Origin: Streptomyces sp. NRRL S-1022
Lineage (GTDB): Bacteria; Actinomycetota; Actinomycetes; Streptomycetales; Streptomycetaceae
Assembly: GCF_000720135.1 (NCBI RefSeq)
Contig: NZ_JOIU01000031.1
Location: forward strand, 1 to 64,000
Length of the DNA stretch: 64,000 nt
Reading direction: 5' to 3'
Below, in pieces: positions 34,345-42,459 of this stretch (position 1 is its first letter; each line of letters begins with the position of its first letter). Both the position numbers and the translations under genes were made by a program. The notes below the pieces were generated by a model. It did not search any database. It saw only the letters and a list, made by a program, of their open reading frames with translations, and had not been told where the DNA came from.

Positions 34345-34724
34345 CGGTAACTCCTCTGGATCATGCGCCCCTGCCGGATGTGTCCCGTGGCTTTACGGAA
34401 ACGCCCCACGGTGCCTTCCTGTTGTCACTCGGAACCCTAATGCGGGCCCCTAAAGCGGAACTTAAAGATCGCCATTCCCGCCTGATTGGCGAGCCGTTCC
34501 CGGGTGGGCAAGTCGCAGACCAGCGGCTCCTTACCGGGTATTAAGCGGAGTTTTAGCGGCCGCCCTGTATGCTCACGTCGACCTGGTCGAATGGCGCGTA
34601 TCGCGATTGCGGGGCGCATGAGAATTGAAATCTCCGGCCACATTCGTCTTCTCGCGGTGACCGAGCGCCGGCCCCTGCCGATCGTCTCCGCCTGCGACAG
34701 CCGCCCCATGAGAGGGAGCCGAGC
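34345..34724. other. 380-bp divergent control region between phosphonate and acyl operons
   Basis: No gene is seen. The right half carries the SARP-type promoter described separately. Toward the minus-strand operon the reverse strand at about 34427-34468 shows TTTAAG, TTTAGGG and TTAGGGT elements, but they are 12-14 bp apart and no -10 stands at the expected distance, so a mirror-image SARP site is only a possibility. Confidence 0.5.
34531..34573 (+). promoter_or_regulatory. SARP-type promoter upstream of the first ketosynthase operon
   Basis: Three heptamers stand 11 bp apart: TTACCGG (34531-34537), TAAGCGG (34542-34548) and TTAGCGG (34553-34559). Exactly 8 bp follow before TATGCT (34568-34573), a good -10. 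This is the arrangement established for ActII-4 and DnrI targets, and it matches the site at 39763-39794 in heptamer and spacing. The ketosynthase start is 152 bp further on, so the leader is long. Confidence 0.8.
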
Positions 34725-35915
34725 ATGCACTCCCCTGACCCCCCGGACGTCCTGGTGACCGGAGTCGGCGCCGTGAGCTGCCTGGGGCCGGGCACCGAGG
34801 AGTTCTGGGCCGGGCTCAAGGCGGCCGACAGCCGTCCGCACCCCGTGCCCGGACTGACCGAACGCGTTCCCGATGCCCTCGCCTACCAGGTGACCGCGGC
34901 GGGTCCGTGGTCGTCGGCCCCCGCCGGACGACGGGACCGGGCCACGGAGTTCGCGCTGCACGCCGCCAGGGAGGCGGTGGCCGACGCCGGCCTGACCGAC
35001 GCCGAGATCACCGACATGGCCGTGGTGATCGGTACGGCAGGAGGTGCGACCGGGGAACGTGACCTGGGTTTCGGCCCGGACACCGCGGCTGGCCGGACGG
35101 GCGACTGGCAGCCCCTGTTCACGCTGTCCTCCGCGGTCGCCGACGCCTTCGGCGCGTTCGGCACCAACCTCAGCGTGAGCAATGCCTGCGCGGCCAGCGG
35201 CTACGCCCTGACCCTCGCCATGGGCATGGTGCGGCGGGGCGAGGCCGACACGGTGCTGGTCGGCGGGGCGGACGCGCTGGGCACGGTGCCGCTGTCCAGT
35301 TTCAGCCGGCTCGGCGCCAACGACCCCAAGGCCTGCCGCCCGTTCGACGAGAACCGCCGCGGCACCGTGTTCGGTGAGGGCGCGGCCATGCTCGTGGTCC
35401 AGTCCGCGCGGGTTGCCGGTGGCCGCCGCCGCTACGGCCGGCTGCGCGGCAGCGCCTGGAGTTGCGACGCCCACCACCCCACCGCGCCGGACCCCGAGGG
35501 CGGCCAACTGGTGCGGGTGGCGCGGGAGGCGCTGCGCGAGGCCCGGACCCGGCCCGAGGACATCGGCCTGGTCATCCCGCACGGCACCGGGACCGAGCAG
35601 AACGACGCACTGGAGTCCCGGGTCCTGCGTGAGGTGCTCCGGGAGCACCTCGACCGCGTGCCTCTGTTCAGCCTGAAGGCGTTCATCGGTCACAGCGCGG
35701 GCGCCGCGGCGGCGTTCGCCGCGGTCTGCGCCGCGCTGATCGCCCGGCACGGGCAGGCACCGGCGAACGTGCCCCTCGACCGGCAGGACGCCGGCTGTGA
35801 CGTCTGGCTGCCGCAGCGGGGACCGACGCCGGTGCCCGGAGCGAACACCCTGCTGAGCGCGTACGGATTCGGCGGGGCCAACTTCTCAATGGTGTTCGGG
35901 GGTGACGCGCTGTGA
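34725..35915 (+). CDS. Beta-ketoacyl-ACP synthase (active), pair 1
   Basis: 396-residue thiolase-fold ketosynthase of the FabF/KS-alpha class. The catalytic triad is complete: Cys155 in SVSNACAASGY, His286 in PHGTGTEQND, His323 in LKAFIGHSAGA. It elongates acyl chains by decarboxylative condensation with malonyl-ACP. It leads an operon with a Cys-less partner (GTGA overlap), enoyl reductase, ACP and ketoreductase, behind a SARP-type promoter. AGGGAG precedes ATG 34725. Confidence 0.92.
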   Translation: MHSPDPPDVLVTGVGAVSCLGPGTEEFWAGLKAADSRPHPVPGLTERVPDALAYQVTAAGPWSSAPAGRRDRATEFALHAAREAVADAGLTDAEITDMAVVIGTAGGATGERDLGFGPDTAAGRTGDWQPLFTLSSAVADAFGAFGTNLSVSNACAASGYALTLAMGMVRRGEADTVLVGGADALGTVPLSSFSRLGANDPKACRPFDENRRGTVFGEGAAMLVVQSARVAGGRRRYGRLRGSAWSCDAHHPTAPDPEGGQLVRVAREALREARTRPEDIGLVIPHGTGTEQNDALESRVLREVLREHLDRVPLFSLKAFIGHSAGAAAAFAAVCAALIARHGQAPANVPLDRQDAGCDVWLPQRGPTPVPGANTLLSAYGFGGANFSMVFGGDAL

Positions 35916-36913
35916 CAGGCCGGACCACGGTGGCCGAGGCCGTCGTCGCAGGCGTGGGGCTCGTGGTGCCGCCTGCCGGATCCACGCCCGGCACCCCCTG
36001 GTTCGACCACCGCACCCGGCTCGGGCCGCGCGGCTACAAATACCTTCCCGGTGCCTGCCAGTACCTGCTGGCCGCCGCTCGCGAAGCCATGACGAGCCCC
36101 GGGTGCGAGGACGGGACGGAACGTTTCGCCGCGGAACGGCGGGCGGCCGTCGTGGGCACGAACAGTGCCGTGGCCTCCCTGCACGCCGAGATCGAGGAGA
36201 CGGTACGGCAGGACGGGATCCGGCTGCTCAGCCCGATGACCACCCCGTTCTTCTCGGTCAACCTGGTCGCCGCGAAACTGTCCACCGAGCACGCGATCAA
36301 GGGCTTCAACCTGACGCTGACCTCCGAGCGCGTCGCCGGTTTCGAGGCGCTCCACGTGGCGGCGCAGGAGCTGTCGGGTGGCCGCTGTGACGTCGTCCTC
36401 GCCGGAGCGACCGAGGCGGCCGACCCCTGGTGCGGCACGGCCGCTCCCGAGGAAGGCGCCGCGCTGTTCCTGCTGCGCCCGCGGGGGGCCGGGGCCACGG
36501 CGGACGGTGTGTCGCTGCGGACCGCCCTGTGCTTCCTGCCGCCCGCGGCGCTGGCGGGGGCACCGGGCCGTGAGCGCGCCCGCCACGCGGTGCGCGAGGC
36601 CTTGGACGCGCTGCACGCCGTCGGCCCGACCGCGTCGGGTCCGGCCTCCGTGCGGCTGGTCACCGACGCCTCGCCCGTGGCCGCCCTCGTCGAGACCTCG
36701 GTGCGCGCCTGGTGCGGCTCCCGGGTTGCCGTGACCACGGAGGTGTCCGAACCACGGGCGGGGGCGCTGGCGCCGGTGGCACTGCTCGCCCGGGCGCTGC
36801 GCGCGGACGGCCCCGGCACCCACGTGGTGGTCGTCGCCGGCCGCTCGGGCCACGCCGCTCTCGCGCTGATCCGGACACCGGACACCGCGGACCCCACCGC
36901 CCCACGGCCCTGA
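35912..36913 (+). CDS. Degenerate ketosynthase, chain-length-factor-like partner, pair 1
   Basis: 333 residues, shorter than a normal KS (about 400). The fold is recognisable (VVAGVGLVVPP at the start; FNLTLTSERVAGFEALHVA in the nucleophile region; CDVVLAGATEA), but the catalytic Cys position reads Arg and neither HGTGT nor the KxxxGH motif exists. It is therefore not a condensing enzyme by itself and probably pairs with the KS encoded just upstream, with which it shares a GTGA overlap. The C-terminal half is unusually short and divergent. Confidence 0.8.
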   Translation: MTGRTTVAEAVVAGVGLVVPPAGSTPGTPWFDHRTRLGPRGYKYLPGACQYLLAAAREAMTSPGCEDGTERFAAERRAAVVGTNSAVASLHAEIEETVRQDGIRLLSPMTTPFFSVNLVAAKLSTEHAIKGFNLTLTSERVAGFEALHVAAQELSGGRCDVVLAGATEAADPWCGTAAPEEGAALFLLRPRGAGATADGVSLRTALCFLPPAALAGAPGRERARHAVREALDALHAVGPTASGPASVRLVTDASPVAALVETSVRAWCGSRVAVTTEVSEPRAGALAPVALLARALRADGPGTHVVVVAGRSGHAALALIRTPDTADPTAPRP

Positions 36914-37028
36914 ACCCCTGGAGCCGTACGGCGCGACCGGTGTGCGCACAGCTCGTGCCCGCACCGGAGTGCGTCGCCCGTCAGACGGACCCCGAGCACG
37001 GCATACGTGCACAGACCAAGAGGTGGAA

Positions 37029-37823
37029 ATGCTGTCATCTGTCAAGGGAACGTGGTGCCTGATCCTCGGCGCCTCCAGCGGTATGGGCCGGGCCACCGCC
37101 CTGGCCATGGCGCGCGAGGGCGCGAACATCTGCGGCGTCCACTTCAGCACCGCCGCCCAGGAGGACGCCGTCGACGAGCTGGTCGCGGAGCTCCGTGACA
37201 CCGGCGTCCAGGTGTCCTTCCACAACCGCAACGCGGCCAGCGCCCAGAACCGCGCCGAACTGGTCGCCGAACTCGCCGAGCTGACCGGTGGCCAGGGAGT
37301 GCGGGTGCTGCTCCACTCGCTGGCCTTCGGCAGCCTGCTCCCGCTCATCCCGCGGGACGGGGAACCCGACGTGATCACGCAGCGCCAGATGAACATGACC
37401 GCCGACGTGATGGGGCACAGCCTCGTCTACTGGGTCCGCGACCTGTACGTGGCGGGTCTGCTCCCCCGTGGTGCCAGTGTGTTCGCCCTGACCAGTCGCG
37501 GTGACGAGCACGCCATGCCGAGCTACGGCGCCGTCGCCGCCGCGAAGGCCGCGCTGGGGGCCCACGTCCGCCAGCTGGCCGTCGAACTCGCCCCGGCGGG
37601 CGTGTCCGTCAACGCCCTGCGGGCCGGCATGACCCCGACCCCGGCCATGCGGCGCATCCCGGGCAGCGACGAGCTCGCCCGGCGTGCCGCCGAGGGGAAC
37701 CCGCACGGCCGTACGACGACGCCCGAGGACGTCGCCGAGGCGATCGTGATGCTCTCCGCCAGCGAATCGTCCTGGCTGACCGGCAACACCATCGCCGTCG
37801 ACGGCGGCGAAGGCCTCGTCTGA
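37029..37823 (+). CDS. FabI/FabL-type enoyl-ACP reductase
   Basis: 264-residue SDR. LILGASSGMGRATALAM binds the dinucleotide. LLHSLAFGSLLPLI matches the FabI/FabL LVHSLA segment, and Tyr166-x6-Lys173 (SYGAVAAAKAAL) is the spacing of enoyl reductases rather than the YxxxK of ketoreductases. It would saturate trans-2-enoyl-ACP, so the cluster makes a reduced chain, not a polyene. Ribosome site GAGGTG precedes ATG 37029. The 115-bp gap before it shows no terminator. Confidence 0.85.
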   Translation: MLSSVKGTWCLILGASSGMGRATALAMAREGANICGVHFSTAAQEDAVDELVAELRDTGVQVSFHNRNAASAQNRAELVAELAELTGGQGVRVLLHSLAFGSLLPLIPRDGEPDVITQRQMNMTADVMGHSLVYWVRDLYVAGLLPRGASVFALTSRGDEHAMPSYGAVAAAKAALGAHVRQLAVELAPAGVSVNALRAGMTPTPAMRRIPGSDELARRAAEGNPHGRTTTPEDVAEAIVMLSASESSWLTGNTIAVDGGEGLV

Positions 37824-37860
37824 TCCGCACGACCACACCGACACAACCGAGGAGAAACCC

Positions 37861-38115
37861 ATGCCGCAGACGGCACCGGTCCTGGACCTGGAGGACCTCC
37901 GCAGCACCATCGCCGAGGTCATCGACATCGACATCGCCGAAGTGACCGACACCGCCGACTTCAAGGAGGACCTCGACGTCGACTCCCTCCTCGCCATGGA
38001 GATCCTGGTGACGCTGGAGCGCAAGTACCAGGTGACGGTCAACGAGTCGAACCTCCAGGACGTGCGCTCCCTGAAGTCCGTCCACGACCTCCTCGCCGCG
38101 AAGGTGGCAGTGTGA
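37861..38115 (+). CDS. Acyl carrier protein 1
   Basis: 84 residues, acidic four-helix ACP. The phosphopantetheine Ser lies in [14 protein letters not shown] at the start of helix II. AGGAG precedes ATG 37861. It sits between the enoyl reductase and a FabG gene, whose start overlaps its stop. A dedicated carrier for the first elongation set, presumably loaded by the Sfp-type PPTase at 24745. Confidence 0.94.
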   Translation: MPQTAPVLDLEDLRSTIAEVIDIDIAEVTDTADFKEDLDVDSLLAMEILVTLERKYQVTVNESNLQDVRSLKSVHDLLAAKVAV

Positions 38116-38879
38116 TGACCGAGGCCGGCGGCAACGCCGCGAACGACCCGCGGGTCGCGCTCGTCACCGGCGGGTCGCGCGGCATCGGCCGGGCGGTGGT
38201 GGAGCGTCTGCTCACCGACGGGTACGACGTCGGCTACTGCTACCGCAGCCGTCCGGCAGACGCCGGCCTGATCGAGCGGCTCGCCGAGAAGCACGGCCGC
38301 CGGGTGTTCGATGCGGCGGTGGACGTGACGGACGCCCAGGCCATGGCGGACTTCGTGGCCGCGACCGAGAAGGCGCTCGGCCCGCTGGGCGCGGTGGTGA
38401 CCAGCGCGGGCATCGTCAGCGACTCCCCGCTGGCAACGATGAGCCCCGACGCCTGGCACAGCGTCATCGACACCAACCTCACCGGCACCTACCACGCGTG
38501 CCGGGCGGCGGTCTTCCCGCTGATCAAGCAGGAGGGCGGTGCCATCGTCAACATCTCGTCGGTGACGGGGGTGCACGGCAACGCCACGCAGTCCAACTAC
38601 GCGGCGTCGAAGGCCGGGATCATCGGCTTCACCAAGTCGCTGGCCAAGGAGGTGGCCCGGTTCGGTATCCGGGCCAACGTCGTGGCGCCCGGTCTGATCG
38701 CCACGGACATGACCGACGGTATGAACGACAAGGCGCGGACCAAGGTGCTGCGGCAGATCCCGCTCGGCCGGGCGGGTACGGCCGCGGAGGTGGCCGACGC
38801 CGTCGCCTTCCTCGTCTCCGAGCGGTCCGCGTACATCACGGGCCAGGTGCTCCAGATCGACGGTGGCATCAGCGGCTGA
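38115..38879 (+). CDS. FabG-type 3-oxoacyl-ACP reductase
   Basis: 254-residue classical [21 protein letters not shown] binds NADPH; Ser in [11 protein letters not shown], Tyr and Lys in [10 protein letters not shown] complete the triad; [14 protein letters not shown] and [14 protein letters not shown] are typical FabG. Reduces beta-ketoacyl-ACP. ATG 38115 overlaps the ACP stop by one base (TGATG); GTG 38112 is an alternative. Last gene of its operon, followed by a strong hairpin. Confidence 0.93.
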   Translation: MTEAGGNAANDPRVALVTGGSRGIGRAVVERLLTDGYDVGYCYRSRPADAGLIERLAEKHGRRVFDAAVDVTDAQAMADFVAATEKALGPLGAVVTSAGIVSDSPLATMSPDAWHSVIDTNLTGTYHACRAAVFPLIKQEGGAIVNISSVTGVHGNATQSNYAASKAGIIGFTKSLAKEVARFGIRANVVAPGLIATDMTDGMNDKARTKVLRQIPLGRAGTAAEVADAVAFLVSERSAYITGQVLQIDGGISG

Positions 38880-38914
38880 GCCGAGTCGGGTCCGGGCCGC
38901 CGGCGGCGGGGAGA

Positions 38915-38946
38915 GGTGAGGCTCTTCCACGAGGAGGAGCCTCACC
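38915..38946. terminator. Bidirectional hairpin between the fabG and plsC copies
   Basis: GGTGAGGCTC (38915-38924) and GAGCCTCACC (38937-38946) are perfect complements, and the inner bases extend the stem to about 14 bp with a 4-base loop and one G-U pair. It lies in the 70-bp gap between convergent genes and can end transcription from both sides. Confidence 0.88.
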
Positions 38947-38949
38947 CCG

Positions 38950-39624
38950 TCAGGCGAGCCGGCTCTTCGCGGTCTCCGCGTACATGCCGGCGTATTCCTG
39001 ACCGGTGAGCGCCCCGATCTCCTGGACGATCCGGTCGGTGACCTCTCGCCGCACCCTGCGGTCGGACTCGCGGCCGTGGTGCTCGGTGAAGCGCAAGGGC
39101 TTGCCGTACCAGACGTCGAACCGGGCGACGTACAGCCGCCTGGCTCCCTTCGGATGGACCCGTTCCGTGCCCCGCACCCCGCACGGGACGACCGGCACGC
39201 CGCTGCGCAGCGCCAGCCAGGCGGTACCGGTGTTCCCCTTGTACAGACGCCCGTCGGGGGACCGGGTGCCCTCGATGTGGATGCCCAGCCCGTGGCCGCG
39301 GCCGAGCAGGCGCAGGGAGGTCTCCAGACCCGCCATCGTCGTCGAACCGCTCCCGCTGTCCACGGACACCATTCCGACGCCCCGGAAGAACAGGCCCTGC
39401 ACCTTCCCCTTCAGACCGGGCTGTTCCAGCCAGCCCTGCTTGCCGACGAAATACATGCGCCGGGGCGCGAGCAGCGAGATGAAAATAGAGTCGAAGAACG
39501 ACAGATGATTAGCCGCGACAATGAACGGCCCCTCCTCGGGTATATTCTCGATTCCTTCCACACGCGGGCGGAAAATGACCCGCAGCGGAACAACGAAAAT
39601 CCACCTCAGTAGCGTCCACAGCAT
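38950..39624 (-). CDS. PlsC-type acyltransferase, cluster copy 2
   Basis: 224 residues. A hydrophobic N-terminus (LWTLLRWIFVVPLRVIF) may anchor it to the membrane. His40 and Asp45 of NHLSFFDS are the HX4D motif; IEGTRSPDGRLYKGNTG is the phosphate-binding block; VPCGVRGTERV is motif IV. It is clearly paralogous to the protein from 24077. ATG 39624 with AGGTGG just upstream was preferred to an in-frame start at 39750 that would overlap the SARP box. Having two PlsC enzymes suggests diacylation (sn-1 and sn-2-like) of a polar acceptor. Confidence 0.9.
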   Translation of the reverse strand: MLWTLLRWIFVVPLRVIFRPRVEGIENIPEEGPFIVAANHLSFFDSIFISLLAPRRMYFVGKQGWLEQPGLKGKVQGLFFRGVGMVSVDSGSGSTTMAGLETSLRLLGRGHGLGIHIEGTRSPDGRLYKGNTGTAWLALRSGVPVVPCGVRGTERVHPKGARRLYVARFDVWYGKPLRFTEHHGRESDRRVRREVTDRIVQEIGALTGQEYAGMYAETAKSRLA

Positions 39625-39762
39625 GCGCACCACCTGTCTTCCTGTCAGTACGCGGGGGCCGGCTCGCCTCCCCGCAGGAGCTTTCGTCGCGAATCCTGAT
39701 TCGTCCCGGGCGCAATCGCAAGCCGCCTTAAGGGCGGCTGCCGGTCGCATGAAAGTCGCGCT

Positions 39763-39794
39763 TTAGCGGGTGATTAGCGGGATACCGTTACGCT
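39763..39794 (+). promoter_or_regulatory. SARP-type promoter upstream of the second acyl operon
   Basis: Two identical heptamers TTAGCGG (39763-39769 and 39774-39780) are spaced by 4 bp, giving 11-bp periodicity. Exactly 8 bp follow before TACGCT (39789-39794) as -10. The leader to the ACP start is about 60 bp. Same heptamer and geometry as the site at 34531-34573, so both operons are likely targets of the SARP encoded at 22911. The site lies in the divergent gap with plsC copy 2, which could be co-regulated. Confidence 0.85.
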
Positions 39795-39858
39795 GCTTCT
39801 CACATATTGTTCCGGTCACCCGACAAATCATCGAGGACCACGTACATCGGAGGCTGAC

Positions 39859-40119
39859 ATGTCCCAGACCCTGCAGGTGCAGCGTCTCGAAGAACTCCGG
39901 GAGCTCGCCGCGGCGGCCCTGGAGATAGAGCCCGAGGAACTGGGCGACGACGACCGGTTCATCGAGGACCATGACGGCGACTCGCTGCGCGCCATCGAAC
40001 TGCTGGCCCGCATCGAGAAGAAGTACAAGATCGAGCTGCCGCAGTCGGAGCTGCCGAACATGACGAGCCTCACCGCCGTCTACCAGGTCGTCGCCCGCGT
40101 CGCGAACTGGCAGGACTGA
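39859..40119 (+). CDS. Acyl carrier protein 2
   Basis: 86 residues, acidic, with the carrier Ser in DHDGDSLRAIELLARIEKK. It differs substantially from ACP 1 ([10 protein letters not shown]), consistent with service to a different KS pair. GGAGG precedes ATG 39859. It is the first gene behind the second SARP-type promoter and ends four bases before the next ketosynthase. Confidence 0.94.
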   Translation: MSQTLQVQRLEELRELAAAALEIEPEELGDDDRFIEDHDGDSLRAIELLARIEKKYKIELPQSELPNMTSLTAVYQVVARVANWQD

Positions 40120-40123
40120 GCCC

Positions 40124-41332
40124 GTGGACCGGCGCGTCGTCATCACCGGGCTCGGACCGGTTACCAGTATCGGGATCGGGATCGCCGCCTTCGGTGCCGG
40201 GCTGCGCGCCGGGCACAGCGGAATCTCTCCCATTTCCAGCTTCGACACCACCGGCTTCCCGCACGTCATGGCGGGCGAGGTCCGGGGTTTTGCCGCCGAG
40301 TCGGTCCTCAAGCGGCTCGACCCCGCCGAGTGGGGGCGCACCAGCCTGTTCGCGGCGGCCGCGGCACGGCTCGCCGTCGAGGACGCGGGGATCGACCCCG
40401 AGCTGATCACGGGCCCCCGGTCCGGCGCCAGTGTGGGCACCTGTACGGGCGAGGCGCTGCACGTCCAGCACCTGACCGAGGACTGGGTGCGGGACGGCTT
40501 CGACGACCTGTCCGGCGCGGAGTTCGCCCTGACCCCGGCGTCCCGTATCGGCGCCGCGGTCAACCGTGAGCTCGGCTTCACCGGTGACTCCATGATGCTG
40601 TCGGCGGCGTGCTCGGCGAGCAACTACACCATCGGCAACGCCTACGACATGATCGCGGGCGGCGAGCTCGACTACATGATCGCGGGCGGCGCGGACTCCA
40701 TCGTGCGGTGGGGGCACGCGGGCTTCTACCGCTGCGGGCTGATGGCACAGGACGCCTGCTCCCCCTTCGACCGGGACCGCACCGGAGTACTGGCCGGCGA
40801 AGGAGCGGCGGCGCTGTTCCTGGAGACCCTGGACTCGGCACGCGAGCGCGGCGCCAGGATCTACGCCGAAGTGCTCGGCTACGGCCTCAGCTGCGACGCC
40901 CGCCACCCGGTGGCACCGGACGCCGAGGGCATCGCCCGCTGCATCCGCAGGGCCCACGAGAACGCCGGGATCTCCCCGTCCGACGTGGACTACATCTGCG
41001 CCCACGGCACGGGCACCCCGGCCAACGACCTCACGGAGACCACCGCGGTGCGGGACGTGTTCGGTGCGACCCCGCCGCCGATGAGCTCCATCAAGTCGAT
41101 GCTGGGACACACCATGGGCGCGGCGAGCGGCCTGGGTGCCATCGCGTCCGTACTCGGCATCAAGGAAGGGTTCATGCCGCCCACCATCAACTACGCCACC
41201 CCGGACCCGAAGCTCGCGGGCATCGATCCGGTGCCGAACACCGCGCGGCCGGCCCGGCTGCGGATCGTGCAGAACAACGGGTTCGCCTTCGGCGGGAACA
41301 ACGCGGTCACCGTGTTCGGGGAGGTTGCCTGA
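40124..41332 (+). CDS. Beta-ketoacyl-ACP synthase (active), pair 2
   Basis: 402 residues, FabF-like length. Complete triad: Cys163 in LSAACSASNYTIG, His294 in CAHGTGTPAND, His329 in SIKSMLGHTMGA. The nucleophile region (CSASNYTIGNAYDMIAGG) and FYRCGLMAQDACSPFDRDR differ from housekeeping FabF and resemble stand-alone KS-alpha subunits of reducing type II systems. GTG start 40124. It overlaps its Cys-less partner by TGATG. Confidence 0.93.
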   Translation: MDRRVVITGLGPVTSIGIGIAAFGAGLRAGHSGISPISSFDTTGFPHVMAGEVRGFAAESVLKRLDPAEWGRTSLFAAAAARLAVEDAGIDPELITGPRSGASVGTCTGEALHVQHLTEDWVRDGFDDLSGAEFALTPASRIGAAVNRELGFTGDSMMLSAACSASNYTIGNAYDMIAGGELDYMIAGGADSIVRWGHAGFYRCGLMAQDACSPFDRDRTGVLAGEGAAALFLETLDSARERGARIYAEVLGYGLSCDARHPVAPDAEGIARCIRRAHENAGISPSDVDYICAHGTGTPANDLTETTAVRDVFGATPPPMSSIKSMLGHTMGAASGLGAIASVLGIKEGFMPPTINYATPDPKLAGIDPVPNTARPARLRIVQNNGFAFGGNNAVTVFGEVA

Positions 41333-42459
41333 TGCCGGCCACACTCGCCGTCACCGGCTGGGGGGTGCTGTCCCCGCTGGGGGCGGGCGCGGACGAATTC
41401 TCCCGGGCGCTGGCCGCCGGCAGGAGCGCACTCGCCGACGTGAGCGGCATGTTCGACGAGCCGCTGCCGCAGGACAAGGCGTGCGCGATCGTGGACTTCG
41501 ACGTACGGGAGCACCTGGGCCGCAAGCGCACCGCCAGCCTGGACCGCAGCACCGCGTTCGCCGTGACGGCGTCCGGTATGGCGCTGGCCGACGCGGGCCT
41601 GGTCGTGGACGATGACAACCGCGACGAGGTCGGGGTGGTGCTGGGCACCACGTTGGGCAGTCTGCGCGCCACCGCCGAGTTCGACCGGGAGACGCTGGTC
41701 AACGAGCGCCCGTACATGGTCGAGCCGCTGCTGTTCCCCAACGCCGTGATGAACTGCGCGGCGAGTCGCTGCGCCATCTGGTACCAGCTCCGTGGTGTCA
41801 ACTGCACCGTACCGGCGGGCGAGTTGTCGGCCGTGTCGGTACTGCGCTACGGCCGCACCCTGATCAGCCGCGGGCATGCCGGCACCCTGCTGCTCGGCGC
41901 GACGGAGGAGTTCGGCGCGCACCGCGCCTGGGGCGACCACCACACCCGGGCCGGCGATCCGACCCGGGCTCCGCTCGGTGAGGCCGCGGTGGTGCTGGTC
42001 ACCGAGGACGCGAGGGCCGCCCGGGCGGCCGGCAGGCCGATGGACGCGGAGATCCTGTCCGTCGAGTCCGGCCACTGCGACGGGGACGGCGCCGGTCTCG
42101 CGCGGGCCCTGGCCGAACGGATCCGGGCCGCACTGGGCGCGGCGGGCGTCACCTCGGACCAGGTCGCCGTCGCATCGACCGGCGAGGGCGGCACCACCCG
42201 CCTCGACACGGCCGAACAAGCGGCCCTGCGAGAGGTCTTCGGCCCCGGTGGCCCCGAGCGGCTGCGGGTCAAGGAGTCCGCCGGGGACTGCGGCGGCGCC
42301 GCGGGCATGGTCCAGATCGCCGCTGTCCTCGCCCGGCACCGCGCCGGCTCCCGGCACGACGACGAGGTGTCCCTGGTGACGTCCGTTTCGCCGGACGGCG
42401 CAGTCGGCGCCGTGGTGCTGCGCGGCTGGAGCAGGAGGGGGAGCAACGGTGGCAGGTGA
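41332..42459 (+). CDS. Cys-less ketosynthase, chain-length-factor-like partner, pair 2
   Basis: 375 residues with a full thiolase fold (LAVTGWGVLSPLGAGADEFS; VGVVLGTTLGSLRA; LLGATEEFGAHRAW). The nucleophile segment reads NCTVPAGELSAVSVLRYG with no Cys, and the region equivalent to HGTGT (ASTGEGGTTRLD) has no His. This is the expected state of a KS-beta/CLF, which sets chain length in a heterodimer with the preceding KS. It overlaps the hydrolase gene by 11 bases. Confidence 0.85.
   Translation: MPATLAVTGWGVLSPLGAGADEFSRALAAGRSALADVSGMFDEPLPQDKACAIVDFDVREHLGRKRTASLDRSTAFAVTASGMALADAGLVVDDDNRDEVGVVLGTTLGSLRATAEFDRETLVNERPYMVEPLLFPNAVMNCAASRCAIWYQLRGVNCTVPAGELSAVSVLRYGRTLISRGHAGTLLLGATEEFGAHRAWGDHHTRAGDPTRAPLGEAAVVLVTEDARAARAAGRPMDAEILSVESGHCDGDGAGLARALAERIRAALGAAGVTSDQVAVASTGEGGTTRLDTAEQAALREVFGPGGPERLRVKESAGDCGGAAGMVQIAAVLARHRAGSRHDDEVSLVTSVSPDGAVGAVVLRGWSRRGSNGGR

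Noticed and set aside
34427..34468. Mirror-image SARP box for the phosphonate operon
   Set aside because: TTTAG/TTAGG elements occur on the minus strand, but spacing is 12-14 bp and no -10 lies 8 bp downstream; not called as a site.
34725..42459. Aromatic (actinorhodin-like) type II PKS
   Set aside because: No cyclases or aromatases, while an enoyl reductase, PlsC acyltransferases and KAS III are present; a reduced acyl chain fits better.
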